DNA of 64,000 nucleotides from Chrysomallon squamiferum (GCA_012295275.1 CM022672.1:26710430-26774429); one strand, 5' to 3'; shown: positions 50,301 to 60,705, counted from the first letter of the stretch. Numbers and translations: made by a program. Notes: generated from the sequence alone by a model not told the origin.

Positions 50301-53300
50301 GCCAGACAGAAACAGTTAATCAACCATAACAATCACACAACCTTTGGCAAATCAACTTATACAGTTCAAAAATGTCACAAATGTATTCTTTAAAAGATAG
50401 GCATTCCATAAATAAAAGTCTGTTTAGCAAGATGTGTTGAGATTGTGAAACTAGTTTAAATCATCTAGTGTTATAATTTTCAAATACATTTTTTAAATTG
50501 TTTATGGCATTTGTAAAGGTTCAGTTATATGAAGAAGACAGCATTTTATTTGTATTGATGTTTTGATTACGCAATAATATGTCACATGATAATATTACGC
50601 AATAACATGTTATGTGTTAATATTCTCAGTTTTACTGGTGAAGTATGTTTAACTAGTAAAATTATTAGTTAATATGGACTAATGTACTCACAAATAATTT
50701 AAACTATGTTATTGGCATAAAATAATATTAAACCAAAAAATCATTTATAATTTGTTTTATGATTAACACTTTTTCTATTACTGGCTACTGAATGTCAAAC
50801 AGTAATATGGTATTTTTGTCAAATATGATTTTCCTTTTACATTTTGGAATTGTTTTATATTTATTTTCTAAAGAGTGATCTTTGTCACTGAAATTACCAA
50901 AAGAAAAAAAAAAGAAAGAAAAAAAGAAGCAAGCAATCAGAAATGCCTAAAGTCAGATGCATAACCATAATACAATGATTTTTGTATTTAATCCATACTG
51001 GAAACATGTATTACAATAAAAAGAAAACGAATCAATCAACACAAAAAATCTAATATAAAATATGTTTATTTTCTAAGCAGATATCATTTGCAGTTTCCTA
51101 TACTATTACCTTCATTTATGTAATATTTGTCAGAAAAAATTTATTCTATATCTCAAAAATAATTAAGATGAAATAACCTTGTTCGTGTCAACAAAATGCT
51201 ACATGAAATAAATAACAAAACAAACAACAAAAAATGGAAGACAACAAAAAGTCTATAATATTTTTCCAATATATTTATTCCAGTGAATAAAAAAAGAAGT
51301 TACATTAATTTACGCATTTGTTTGCATATTTTTAATTATTTTCTCTTCACATTTCCTTGTGCATTGAAAAGTACTCATATTTTTCTTTTTATTCCAATCT
51401 AACATTATAGTAGTCACAACTGTAATTTTACAAAGAAACAAACAACATTTGATATTTATTAATTAAAACCAAAGTTTATAAAATTAAATATAAAACTTGT
51501 ATAATTATATCTTCAAACCTCCTATTGTTTCCTTTTCCATGATGGCTGCTTGATGTTTTTAACCCAGTCTGAACTAGTCATAAAATGTTACAAAGTTTAA
51601 ATATACAAATGTTTATAGAATGATAGCAACATAGACATTTGGCCCAAAATAAATAAAATAGTTGGTAACAGCCATAAACTCAAACAGAACCAGTGACAGA
51701 AATAGAAAAAAGAACAGACAAATTAAGCATTTTCTTTTTTCAATAATTTTTTTTTTTTTTCTGTATATTCCTTCTCACATGTTCAAATGTACTAAAAATA
51801 TTTAAAATTGAGAGCTAGTATGATTACTGGAACAATCAATCACATATATATAATTCTGTTTATTTAGTGTCACTGGCCTGCCTGGTAATCTAAATATTTA
51901 ACTGTGTTTTTCTTATCTTGAAAGATATATTTTCTTCTTTAAAAAAATAACCCCAGTGAAATATTTTTCTTAAAGTATTAAAACAATGATATTTTTGTGC
52001 TGTGAAAGAGTTAAATTTGCTCATTTCAAACATCTTCATTCTAAAATAATTAACTTTGTAACCTTAGAGATATTTGTAGTCATAATGATATATTCAGTAT
52101 ATTCCATTTTGGAATTATTAAAATTTTAAAGCTAAATATTTTACTTCTTATGAAAATAATAAATAATTGACCGGTATCTTCTTACAACACAGATTTTTTA
52201 TATTTATTAGCAAAAACAAATTAATATTGAAAGAAAATCCTTTTGAAAAGATCTTGGTTTTAAACATTTGGACTTAGTATTTATTTCATTCATTAGGGTT
52301 GTTTGGAGGAGTTAAATAAATAAATGAAAAGCAACAAGCATAAAAAATGTATCTGATATTCGATGTCAAACAAAGTCAAGTAATACCTTGGAAATAAATG
52401 CCAAAAAAACCTTATATACTGGAGAAACTTAAAATGCATTATTGTATAAAAGACTGCATAAAATATTGACTTTTATAGCTATATAAGGTGTGATACAAGG
52501 AAAAGATTTAAAATGATCATACAGTTCGTTCAATGAAGTATTATTTTCATACAATGCATAAAGAACTTTCTATTCAAAGACTAACAAAGATATTATAAGG
52601 CATTGAAAAATATTTTCATTATATCAAACAGCTTTTATTGACATAATCAAAAAATGCATATGCAATATCATGCCTATTAATATTACAGATAACCAATAAA
52701 AAAAAAAAAAAACACATTAAAAACCCACAAAATAATAAAAATCCTCAACATTTTTCTACAATGAAATTATGTTTTTGAAAAACTGCTACTGATTCTTTGA
52801 CTGTTAAAATTTAATAAACTTGACAAATATCAATGTAAATATCAACTTCATCTTCATTCAAAATAAATGTTAAAACAGCAGAAACAGGTAAATCAGATTT
52901 CTATTTTGGGTGATTCTCTGAGATCTGGCCTCTGTTTTAAATTAAGAAAGTTTTACAGTTTATAATTATGCAAGACATAATATGTAATACTGGCTTTTTA
53001 AATCTGAATGAAATGTGTAGTGCAGGAAAATCTATTTTAAATAACTAGACATCTATGTACCAAAATAAAGAAAATAAATAAATTAATGAATTACTATTGC
53101 TAAACTACTTCTGCTGTTACTACTTCTACTGTACTACTGCTGCTCAGCTACAAGAACTACTGCTGCTGCTATTAAAATAATAACAATAATAATAAAACTA
53201 AAAGAAAGAAAGAAACTGTGTATTTGGCCAGAAGACAGAATAATTTTCTTGCATTATGCATGCCAAAGGAAAACTATTTTAAGATTAAGTGTAACTCTGG

Positions 53301-56300
53301 AATTTTAAATCCTAAAATGTATACATTGTTGGATAATACATGTTTGGTTTTTTTTTTTTGGCAGGGGGGTTGTTCTATTTGTTTTTTGTTTGTTTTTGAG
53401 GAGGTTTTTTTTGGAGGGTAGCTGCTGATGTTGTGGGTTATTTCTTCTTCTGTTTTTCTTCTTTGGTTATTATATTTGTTTTTTAAAATATCTACAAATT
53501 AAGTCAGATTAAGAAATATAATTAGATACTTCATATGATAGATTCAGAATTTACAACAGCTATTCTTAAGTTCTTACATTTCATTTTTCTGTTGAAATCA
53601 TTAAACTTCAAAGCAAAAATATGCCTGAGATCAATTCACTTTTGTATCAGTTCAATTTCATAATCTATTTATTAACAGTTCTAAATTAATTACAAGGTAT
53701 TTTAAACAGTTTTTAATTATTTTCCAAGTATGATTTGGCCCAGTTGGTATTATTTTTCAGGACTAATGATTGTTCAGATTTCCCCCCTAATATAATGTCC
53801 ACTTGGCAGTGGTAATTACCTTAACCTCAGCGTTTTGTTTGTCTGGTTGAATGACAAGTAATTCCATTTTAAATAATTACACCACAGAGAGGGAATGCTT
53901 TGATGTCAGTGTTCTTATTGTCAGACGATAAATATTATGAATAGCTTCTTGCTTTTAAGTATTCACCAAAGACCAAAATGGCAACTATTTTAAATGAAAA
54001 CCAAAATAAAAAGTAACAAAAAATATACCTACTTTGAAATGGTGATAAGAATTAAATAACAAAAGGTAATATGATAAATAATATCAATCCTAATAAACAT
54101 CCATCTACATATATTATTATTTAAAGAAAAAAAGTTCACTGCTTTTATAAAAAAACATATATATATATTCATTAAGATCTAACAGTATATTATCAGATAA
54201 AACCCAAAAAGAATGTTAACTAGTTCAAGACCAAATTGTGACAGCTAATAGATACTTGAAATACAGTCACCTGAACCTACTGTATTAAAGCACTGTCATT
54301 AAACCTAGACAGTAATTCTATATCTACTCTTTATGCATGAAATGACAGTTTACATTGTTGTCATAAGACATTCCTTTCAGGATTACTGAAGAAAATATTT
54401 AAACCATGTGCCTAACATACTCATTAAAACTGAGCAAAACAAATCAATTTTGTTTACTTGTTTTATAGAAAAACAACATAAAATGCATATCTATGCCACT
54501 TAACAAATTATCTGCCAGTTTAATACTTTTTGAAATATACTATTTTGCTGAGAAAAGGAAACACACAGGAAAAGAATTAAAACTTTTCAACTAGAACCAT
54601 TCCATCTTAATACTACAGATCATGATTTGTTATTTGTATAATGATGATAAAACAAGCAATATATAGCTTGCTATGCTGTTAATATACTAGAAAAACATTT
54701 TTTACTTTTATGTGCACCCTCCCATAGACAGGAAAATATCAAAGTGGCTTTGATAACTAGTCTGGATAATACATCATTGTGAAATGGAACCAAGGATTGA
54801 GCTTCTGATCTAACATGTCTCCAGCTATAATCTAACAAGTTTGATCTTCAGATTCATACAAGTATGAAATGATTGACAGCAAACTAATGAAAATTCTCTA
54901 GCAAAACCACTCTGAATATGTTGATATTGTAAACTATGCTTGAACATGATGAATTGGGATATAAATTACATAAAAATTCATCTCTGGGGTTTTGGTGATA
55001 ATCAGTATAGTAGTAGTTTTGTTCATAATAAATGGATTATAGTATTCAAATACAGCACAAAGTACACACTATTCTGAAATAAATTAATGCAAATGATACA
55101 GCATCACTGCAACAGAGAGGAAAGTCAGGCCCATGTAAACAGCAAATAATTCAACACAGTAACAGGCCATGCAAGCTCTTAGGAATCACTGGTCAATAAC
55201 TCTGTACAAACCTCTGATTTTCATGGTTTTTTATGATCTCAGTAAAAATATTAAGGTACATAATAAGAGGTGTAGCACTGATATCTAATTGGTGATGGCA
55301 AGGAAGATGAATTTATGAAAGGAGAACAATATTCTCTGATATTTATTTTTCTAATGTTCTCTATGCTAGTGCAAAGTATTACAAATATTTTTCAAGACAA
55401 AATAATAAAAATGCATAGATACACAATATGTAAAAGATAACATACACAACCAAACAGCAAACTAATTATAAAATCAGTTGTTCAACATGACTGATGATTT
55501 AATTCAATTCCACTAATTACTTCTTGGCCAATATATATTTTAATAATTTCTAAGAATTGAACAAACCTTTCTTCTCACTTAACTCAAGCCTCAAATGTGT
55601 GTATTCATGTTTACACACACACACACACACACACACAATATGTATGAATGTATGTATTATGTATGTACATGATATTCTTATTACTGCTGGATAGAATATT
55701 TAAGGAAATCAATAATGGCAGAACATTCCTACTATATTTCATTTGTGTTTTGGGTTAATTATTTATATAATTTAAAATGTATTTATCTGTTAAAATTGGT
55801 AATATGTATAATTGTATCCTTTTAATCTTACATTTTCTGCATGTATTGTTCTAACAACCATAACACAAGCTTTAATACAAACCATAAAGTTTCTCGTTTA
55901 TAATGATTTTAAAATTTTAAAATAATAAAATAAATTAAATTAAATTAAATTAAATTAAATTAAATAAAAAATAAACGAATAAATAAATAAATAAATAAAA
56001 TAAAATAAACCAGTTAAAATTATTCTAATTTTTTCTCGTAACTGTAACAAAGAAAATACCAGACAACTGGCTGTATTTTCAAAATGTATTTTTATTTGGG
56101 TTGTATTTACTGTATTTTATTGAACTATTAAAGTAGCTAAATACATAATTTGTAAATTACCCGATACAGCACGTATCTTTTATTATAATTTAGTGATCGT
56201 CTCAGCTTCTGTGTTTATTGCAGAAGGCAGCTGCGAGTTTCAAGAGCTGCAGACGTAAATATGTTATAGAACAATAATTATATATTGTGTAATATAATTA

Positions 56301-56362
56301 TACTGCCTACCTGATTCCATATCGACTCTCTGAAATCCTTGATCTGCCTTATCGTTTGCCAT
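27551..56362 (-). CDS. STOM: Stomatin (SPFH/band 7 integral membrane protein), spliced, complete
   Basis: Read on the minus strand, exons are 56362-56311, 39026-38911, 33744-33672, 33210-33128, 32701-32498, one of 31164-31109 or 30158-30103, 28155-28077, 27757-27551. All junctions are AG/GT with agreeing phases. The total is 870 nt, 289 residues plus stop, against 288 for human stomatin. Order: short polar N-terminus, a Cys-Cys pair before a single hydrophobic hairpin with a central Pro (ITFPFS), then the SPFH domain ([56 protein letters not shown]), then the coiled coil ([17 protein letters not shown]) and the C-terminal oligomerisation tail ([20 protein letters not shown]). Known role: raft-associated monotopic scaffold that oligomerises and modulates ion channels and transporters. 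Closely related paralogues (STOML3, MEC-2) are alternatives in name. Intron 1 spans 17 kb and contains further candidate first exons. Confidence 0.94.
28077..28155 (-). CDS. STOM: Stomatin exon 7: coiled coil
   Basis: Acceptor CTGTGTATAG, donor GTAAGA; 79 nt, phase 2 to 0. [20 protein letters not shown] and REARAK match human almost residue for residue. Confidence 0.97.
28680..29160. other. Higher-complexity block in stomatin intron 7
   Basis: About 480 bases with more balanced base composition and no simple repeats, unlike the flanks, inside intron 28156-30102. No coding frame, splice site pair or terminal repeats found. It could be an old transposable-element remnant or a conserved regulatory element. 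Confidence 0.3.
30103..30158 (-). CDS. STOM: Stomatin mutually exclusive exon 6A (canonical)
   Basis: Acceptor TACTCTTTAG, donor GTGAGT; 56 nt, phase 0 to 2. It encodes [18 protein letters not shown] plus the first two bases of Val. It is closer than 6B to human stomatin (LDDATDAWGIKVERVEIKD). Confidence 0.95.
30925..30961. repeat. Poly-T tract in the intron between exons 6A and 6B
   Basis: About 31 uninterrupted T bases on the + strand (poly-A on the gene strand), starting near 30931 and ending at 30961. It lies between the two alternative exons. Confidence 0.9.
31109..31164 (-). CDS. STOM: Stomatin mutually exclusive exon 6B
   Basis: Acceptor ACTGTTGCAG, donor GTAAGT; 56 nt, phase 0 to 2. 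It encodes [18 protein letters not shown] plus the first two bases of Ile. It has the same length and phases as 6A and 12 of 18 identical residues. Cys replaces Ala and Lys of the canonical sequence. Confidence 0.88.
32498..32701 (-). CDS. STOM: Stomatin exon 5: SPFH core
   Basis: Acceptor TTCTATTCAG, donor GTATTT; 204 nt, 68 codons, phase 0 to 0. It encodes [20 protein letters not shown] ... [20 protein letters not shown], diagnostic of stomatin. Confidence 0.97.
32706..32990. repeat. (GAAAT)n then (AAAAT)n pentamer repeat
   Basis: About 9 GAAAT units (32707-32750) pass into AAAAT/AAATA units and A-rich sequence. It lies immediately upstream (gene sense) of stomatin exon 5, within a few bases of the acceptor. 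Confidence 0.92.
33128..33210 (-). CDS. STOM: Stomatin exon 4: SPFH domain
   Basis: Acceptor TCTTTTTCAG, donor GTGATT; 83 nt, phase 1 to 0. It encodes [20 protein letters not shown] and FDVPPQE. The Cys in IPCMD corresponds to the second palmitoylated Cys of human stomatin (LPCTD). Confidence 0.97.
33672..33744 (-). CDS. STOM: Stomatin exon 3: SPFH start
   Basis: Acceptor CTGTTACTAG, donor GTAAAT; 73 nt, phase 0 to 1. [20 protein letters not shown] and AKGPG are near-identical to human stomatin (KEYERAIIFRLGRILQGGAKGPG). Confidence 0.97.
33870..34290. repeat. Pyrimidine-rich tract with degenerate TCTCTTAACTCTCCT repeats
   Basis: About 400 bases of C/T-rich + strand made of diverged short units in stomatin intron 2, just upstream (gene sense) of exon 3. 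On the transcript it is purine-rich. Confidence 0.75.
36655..36750. repeat. Short tandem duplication with ATTT and GTT runs
   Basis: GTGACCCTATTTATTTATTA plus (TTG)n occurs twice about 55 bases apart in stomatin intron 2. Confidence 0.8.
36855..36980. repeat. A-rich / (AAATT)n low-complexity run
   Basis: AAT, A and AAATT repeats on the + strand in stomatin intron 2. No gene. Confidence 0.85.
38911..39026 (-). CDS. STOM: Stomatin exon 2: membrane hairpin
   Basis: Acceptor TTCTTCTTTATAATTGCAG, donor GTGAGT; 116 nt, phase 1 to 0. [20 protein letters not shown] with PFSLCLCMK is the stomatin intramembrane hairpin with the helix-breaking Pro. The Cys residues before it correspond to the palmitoylated Cys region. 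A nearer AG at 39019 was rejected because it would put all first exons out of frame. Confidence 0.93.
40615..40858 (-). CDS. STOM: Candidate alternative first exon 1c of stomatin, with in-frame TGA
   Basis: ATG at 40858 opens [20 protein letters not shown] and continues for 57 codons to a TGA at 40687-40685. It then stays open for 23 more codons ([14 protein letters not shown]...) to donor ACAG|GTTTGT, phase 1, the phase exon 2 needs. The composition (charged, His/Tyr/Asn-rich, few Lys-AAA runs) looks coding, unlike surrounding DNA. A donor before the TGA (AAAG|GTCTGG, about 40786, also phase 1) could bypass it. It may be a real first exon, an exon losing function, or a variant or error at one base. 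Confidence 0.5.
44728..44758 (-). CDS. STOM: Candidate alternative first exon 1b of stomatin
   Basis: ATG with A at -3 (GAAAATG) at 44758, encoding [10 protein letters not shown], then donor GAAG|GTTGGT, phase 1 as required by exon 2. About 270 bases upstream on this strand lie a TATAAAA (45037-45031) and a GCCACACCC box. It would give a shorter N-terminus. The small size makes chance possible. Confidence 0.5.
44983..45037 (-). promoter_or_regulatory. Candidate intronic promoter for stomatin exon 1b
   Basis: On the minus strand GCTATAAAATC (TATAAAA at 45037-45031) is followed about 40 bases later by GCCACACCC (44991-44983), within a block (about 44860-45110) less AT-rich than its surroundings. 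Exon 1b begins 225-270 bases downstream. The spacing suits a core promoter; the assignment is inferred. Confidence 0.4.
45546..49580. repeat. ~4.1-kb tandem duplication, copy 1
   Basis: Begins at ATTGTATGCA..TTCTATTTTCATCTGAACTTG and ends at TTTGGCCCTGTTTGTATTA. Its order of landmarks is repeated in 49599-53752. Copy 1 has a (TG)n run (47360-47396) and about 535 bases (48895-49435) that copy 2 lacks. It lies in stomatin intron 1. Short minus-strand frames at 46309-46106 and 50332-50078 are matching shadows, not genes. Confidence 0.85.
47360..47396. repeat. (TG)n microsatellite
   Basis: About 17 TG dinucleotides in copy 1 of the large duplication only. Confidence 0.97.
49599..53752. repeat. 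~4.1-kb tandem duplication, copy 2
   Basis: Head-to-tail with copy 1 and separated by only ~18 bases. Shared landmarks include AACTTGTGTAAAAA(C/T)TCATTTAA, GATATTTTATTTATTTTCAAA, TCAACACAAAAAATCTAATA and AGCAGAAACAGGTAAATC. Differences are scattered substitutions and indels, so the duplication is not recent. Copy 2 carries several hundred extra bases around 51600-52560. Confidence 0.85.
53753..56310 (-). other. Start of stomatin intron 1, no gene seen
   Basis: Unique-looking AT-rich sequence between the duplicated block and exon 1a. It contains an (AC)n run at 55613-55638 and an (AAATT)n/(AAAT)n run at about 55925-56005. No exon-like segment was recognised. Confidence 0.6.
56311..56362 (-). 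CDS. STOM: Stomatin first exon 1a (distal)
   Basis: ATG at 56362 reading [17 protein letters not shown], then donor GTAGGC, phase 1. It joins the hairpin exon to give 289 residues in total, matching the family. It sits beside the divergent promoter region, so this is probably the main promoter product. Confidence 0.82.
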
Positions 56363-57132
56363 TGGGTCAAAAAACCCTTGTCGTTAGCGGAATAAACAAT
56401 TAAATGTAGTAACCACACTTCGCCGATGTTTTTACGTTGCTATCTAGGTCACAAATCACGGGACCTATTTGATTGCACAATTTAGTTTGTGAAGAGATGG
56501 CTTTTGTAAAAGTTTATCTCAAATGTATATACTCATAATTTTCATTAAAAATATAATCTTGTCCACTTCTGCACTTAAAGTATTGAATACGAAAATAGAG
56601 CTTTAAAATGTCATGTACTCATTATCTTCTGCTATAAAAGTGAGGTCTCCCGAATGTGACGTCATTGACAGGTACCTATTTGTGACCTTTCAGCTGAAAA
56701 TAGTAATACTGAATATTCATGAGCAGCCGAATACACTATCCTCGGAGTTCTTGCCCTTGTTATTAACTGACAATGAGCGCCATATGAAAATAGTTAGTGT
56801 GGAATTAATGAAGCTTTTCTTATTTTGAATATTGTATCTAAGGTAAGCAAACAAGCATGTTTCGACACACCACACACTTTTTGATTTACGTGAATCTGAT
56901 TAAATAAAAGTAAACTGATAAAATAAAAGCTTATGAACAAACGGCTTAATAATCATATTAGCAGTTCGCGTTTCAGGGAACAGAAATGTTTGAATTCTGA
57001 TTCTTCTCCCCCATTCTCCCTCTTCCCTTTGCCCAAACCAGCACGAGGCACAATCTACGCTCACTTGAGTGGCGTTTACGATTAATATCGACCGTTCTGC
57101 TGTGTACATCTTAGAGTAAAATCAGCATTATT
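56363..57132. promoter_or_regulatory. Divergent promoter region with palindromic CRE and TATA box
   Basis: 770 bases between the stomatin ATG (-) and the ATG of the next gene (+). It holds TGACGTCA at 56657-56664 (a full CREB/ATF site) and TATAAAAG at 56633-56640 on the + strand. It also has two AGGTCA half-sites in opposite orientation (AGGTCA near 56446, TGACCT near 56681). Few simple repeats, unlike the flanks. Transcription start sites cannot be placed. The + frame 56613-56828 inside it looks fortuitous. Confidence 0.5.
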
Positions 57133-57304
57133 ATGTCGAACAGAGTTTCTCCAGATCCAGAGGAAAATTTACTCACAGACGAAAAGAATCGGCAAGTAAA
57201 CGACAACCACACAGGGCCAGTATTTAGGGGTAGTCTAAAGGGTAACTCCGAAATCGAAATGACTGAAAGACCTTCAACAGCTAAATGCGATATTGTTTAT
57301 GGAG
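57133..57304 (+). CDS. First coding exon of an unidentified gene (possible SLC23-like transporter)
   Basis: ATG at 57133 with A at -3, then 57 codons to a consensus donor GTAAGT at 57305, phase 1. The peptide begins MSNRVSPDPEENLLTDEKNR and ends TAKCDIVYGG or YGV, depending on the next exon. It is polar, acidic and unstructured, as expected for a cytosolic N-terminus. The D-I-V-Y-G ending recalls the residues just before the first membrane segment in SLC23 nucleobase/ascorbate transporters (Y-x-I-x-D-x-PPW), but no PPW exon was found before the window ends. Real gene likely; family uncertain. Confidence 0.6.
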
Positions 57305-57329
57305 GTAAGTGTAATTAGCATTTATTTAT

Positions 57330-57337
57330 TTATTTAC

Positions 57338-57384
<47 letters not shown>

Positions 57385-57842
57385 CTGTTTATTAATTATA
57401 TTTATTTATTTATAATTTTATTTTAATTTTTTAATTTTAATTTTTTTATTTACTATTATTTTTATTTATTTATTTATTTATTTGTTTTGTTTTTCTGTTT
57501 CTTTTCGTTTTTTGATACTTTTGAAAAGAAAGATGACGTGTTATTTGAATTACATATTATTTTGTTAAAAGTACAATTATTTTATTAGTTTTAAATTACA
57601 TACAAACTGGTGTTATAATAATAATAATAAAAACTAGAATAAAACAAATAAAAAACCCTATCCACCCAGCATTCATTATTATAATACAAATGCATATATT
57701 TTTTATTAATTAAATAAATTAAATGAACTAATGAATTTTAATATAATTTTATGGTTATTAAGTACTAAATATGTTTTGTTTAACACAACATCTGTTACCA
57801 CAACTCCATCAACTACTGATAATGTCTTACAGAAAATGCTTT
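57330..57842. repeat. ~0.5-kb tandem duplication, copy 1
   Basis: TTA/ATTT low-complexity head, then GTGTTATTTGAATTACATAT ... CCATCAACTACTGATAATGT CTTACAGAAAAT. The whole order recurs at 57880-58420. Confidence 0.88.
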
Positions 57843-57879
57843 TAGCTGTTGAAGGTTATTAGTAGTAGTAGTAGTATTT

Positions 57880-57897
57880 TTATTATTATTATTATTA

Positions 57898-57932
<35 letters not shown>

Positions 57933-58166
57933 CAATCAATTTATTTATTAATTTTATTTATTTATTTATTTATTTTAATTTCTTAATTTTTAATTTTTTA
58001 ATTATTTTTAATTTATTATTATTTTTATTTATTTATTAATATTATTATTTTTTTCCTATTTCTTTTCTTTTCTTTGGAAAGAAAGGTGACTTGTTATTTG
58101 AATTACATATTATTTTGTTCAAAGTACAAGTATTTTCTTAGTTTGAAAGTACATACAAATTGGTGT

Positions 58167-58208
<42 letters not shown>

Positions 58209-58420
58209 TAGCATTAAACAAATAAAAAGAAAACCTATTCACCTGGCATTCATTGTTTATTTATTATAATATAGATGCATATATTTTCTATTAATTAAAT
58301 AAATTAAATGAACTAATGAATTTTAACATTATTGGTTATTAAGTACTAAATCTTTTTTGCATATCACAATCTCCGTCATCACAACTCCATCAGCTACTGA
58401 TAATGTCTTACAGAAAATAA
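57880..58420. repeat. ~0.5-kb tandem duplication, copy 2
   Basis: Same landmark order as copy 1 (TTGTTATTTGAATTACATAT ... CCATCAGCTACTGATAATGT), with an expanded (AAT)n in the middle. Moderate divergence. Confidence 0.88.
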
Positions 58421-59515
58421 TGTTCATATGCACCTTTCCAAAGACAGGAAAGTATATCTCACATTTTGATGTATCAGTCATTGTGCATTGGCTAGAATTG
58501 ATCATGTGACCCATCAAAAGTTTTGGGTGAGCATTGTATCAACAAAGTGCATTCAGCTCTTATCAGTGGAACCAGTTAAAATTAAAGGTCAAAACTTATA
58601 TTTTAATTTGAAAAGTAAAAATGATTGTTTTGACAATATCTCAACAAATATAATTTTAGAATGTAAAAAAAAAAAAAAAATTAAGGGTAAGTAAACATAA
58701 GTTGAAATTATTAAGTTTAAATGAAAATATTTAATATGCCAATAAGAGAATAATGAAATAATGAATGTAAGAAAAAAACTGAACAGTAACAGTTGGTTTT
58801 TAAGTGGCAATGCCAGGACATTATTTGAAACCCAATGTGTTTTTGGGTGCATATATGGAAATGGATTTAGGAAATAGGGGTATGCTAAGGTCTGAAGGAT
58901 TGAGGGGACACTATAAGATTCTCTCTGAAGAAGTTTTTGTAATCTGAAGATGCAGTTTATTACTGGGAGCAGATAGAAAAAATATTAAATTATCTGTAAT
59001 CTATACTAATTTAGGCCTATTAAAAAAAATTCTATTTAAAAAAAAATTAAATAAATAAAAGAATCTAAATACAAGCTATAATTAGTCAAATATAAATTTG
59101 CAAAGGTTAAATGCATCATGCAACACAATACCATCTGCACTGTAACCACCCAGTTAGATTGTGTTTTTTATTTTTTATATAAAAAACAACAACAAAAAGT
59201 TCATATTTTGTGTTCTTTATGTCAGCTGAGTAAACTATGCAAATATGAATACAAAAAATAAACAAGTTAATTTCAATTGCTTGAAACTTGTCATAGGATA
59301 TTTAATAAACATTTGTAACACCATACCAGTATGGAAATTAGACATAAACTAAAAATCAGGAGAGTATGTTATTTTGGATAACATATATAAATGTATTTCT
59401 AAAGTTTTTCAATTCATACCACTGTATTAAGCTTCAAGGATAAGCTTATAATAATAATAATAATAATAATGACAGTAATAATAATAACAATAATAATATA
59501 ACAATAATAATGAAA

Positions 59516-59556
<41 letters not shown>

Positions 59557-59682
59557 TTTAATTATATTTGTTTAAAGTGTAAGCTTCCCATGCTGGTATG
59601 ATCAGAAAAACATGTGCTTTCATTTCCAAGGGATTGTTTAATTTGTTGTCTCTGCACATCTATTTTTGCTGATAATATTTAA

Positions 59683-59687
<5 letters not shown>

Positions 59688-59728
<41 letters not shown>
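59688..59728. repeat. (AC)n microsatellite
   Basis: About 20 AC dinucleotides. Confidence 0.97.
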
Positions 59729-59731
<3 letters not shown>

Positions 59732-60704
59732 CACAAAATGACATACACAAATACATACTCATGATTAGGTAAAACCGAACCCCATTGATTTACTCAGTCT
59801 AACAGAGTTTTTAATATTTCATTCTATGAAATGACTGGCAATGTGAGCCTCTTTGTCTGTTTTATAATTTATTGTTAACAAAGTTTGGTCCTATTTTAGA
59901 AATAAATAATCACGCCATTTACAAAAGCAAGCTGTTGTTAATTATATATTGTCTCTGTAGGCTGGGTTAATATATATAAATATAAATATATGTATATGTC
60001 TTTATATATATATATATATATATAATGATATTATTATTATTATAATTTTAAAGCAAATATTTATTTATTATAATATTATATTTTAAGTATGAACAGTAAA
60101 GAAAAGAAAAAGCAAAAATGCTGGGGTAAAATGTGACTGTCATAAATATATATAGATATTTATTTATTTATTTATTTATTTATTTATTCTGATTTTATTT
60201 ACTGATGCAGTTATAGTAATATATTATGCAGTCAGTTATTAGCCACAGTTTTAAAAACAGTGGAAAACTACAGAGTTTAGAAGACATCCAATGAAATGAA
60301 GTCTGCTAGTCTATTTTGTTTTTGTTATTTTCTATTATTATTAGTAGTTTCATTAAAAAAAAAATTAATTATTATTATTGTTTAAAATTTTAAAATATGA
60401 ATTTATTTTTTTTAAATAAATAACACTATTATTATTTTACTAAATTCTTAAATGTTCTGTTGCAGTGAAGTATCTAGTTCAGTTTGACTGATTTGTAAGT
60501 TGGCAATCTGCCTTTTGTCATGACTGTTATGCCCTATGAAACATTAGTAATTTTTATAAATTTTAATTTGCTTGATAATATCAAATCTGTGTATAATCAT
60601 TTGGTTCAAATGACCACAGTAATATTCTGCATTATTTTTTATATAAAATATTGTTTGAATATACTATGTTTTATCTATAACATTTAAAACTGATTATAAT
60701 TTGA

Positions 60705-60705
<1 letters not shown>

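Noticed and set aside
46106-50332. Pair of similar minus-strand frames (46309-46106 and 50332-50078) suggesting a small duplicated gene
   Set aside because: They are short, diverge at both ends, have no homologue I recognise and no splice logic. Similarity follows from the 4.1-kb noncoding duplication.
56613-56828. 71-codon + strand frame in the divergent promoter
   Set aside because: Overlaps the CRE/TATA region, has no donor or recognisable domain, and composition is not clearly coding.
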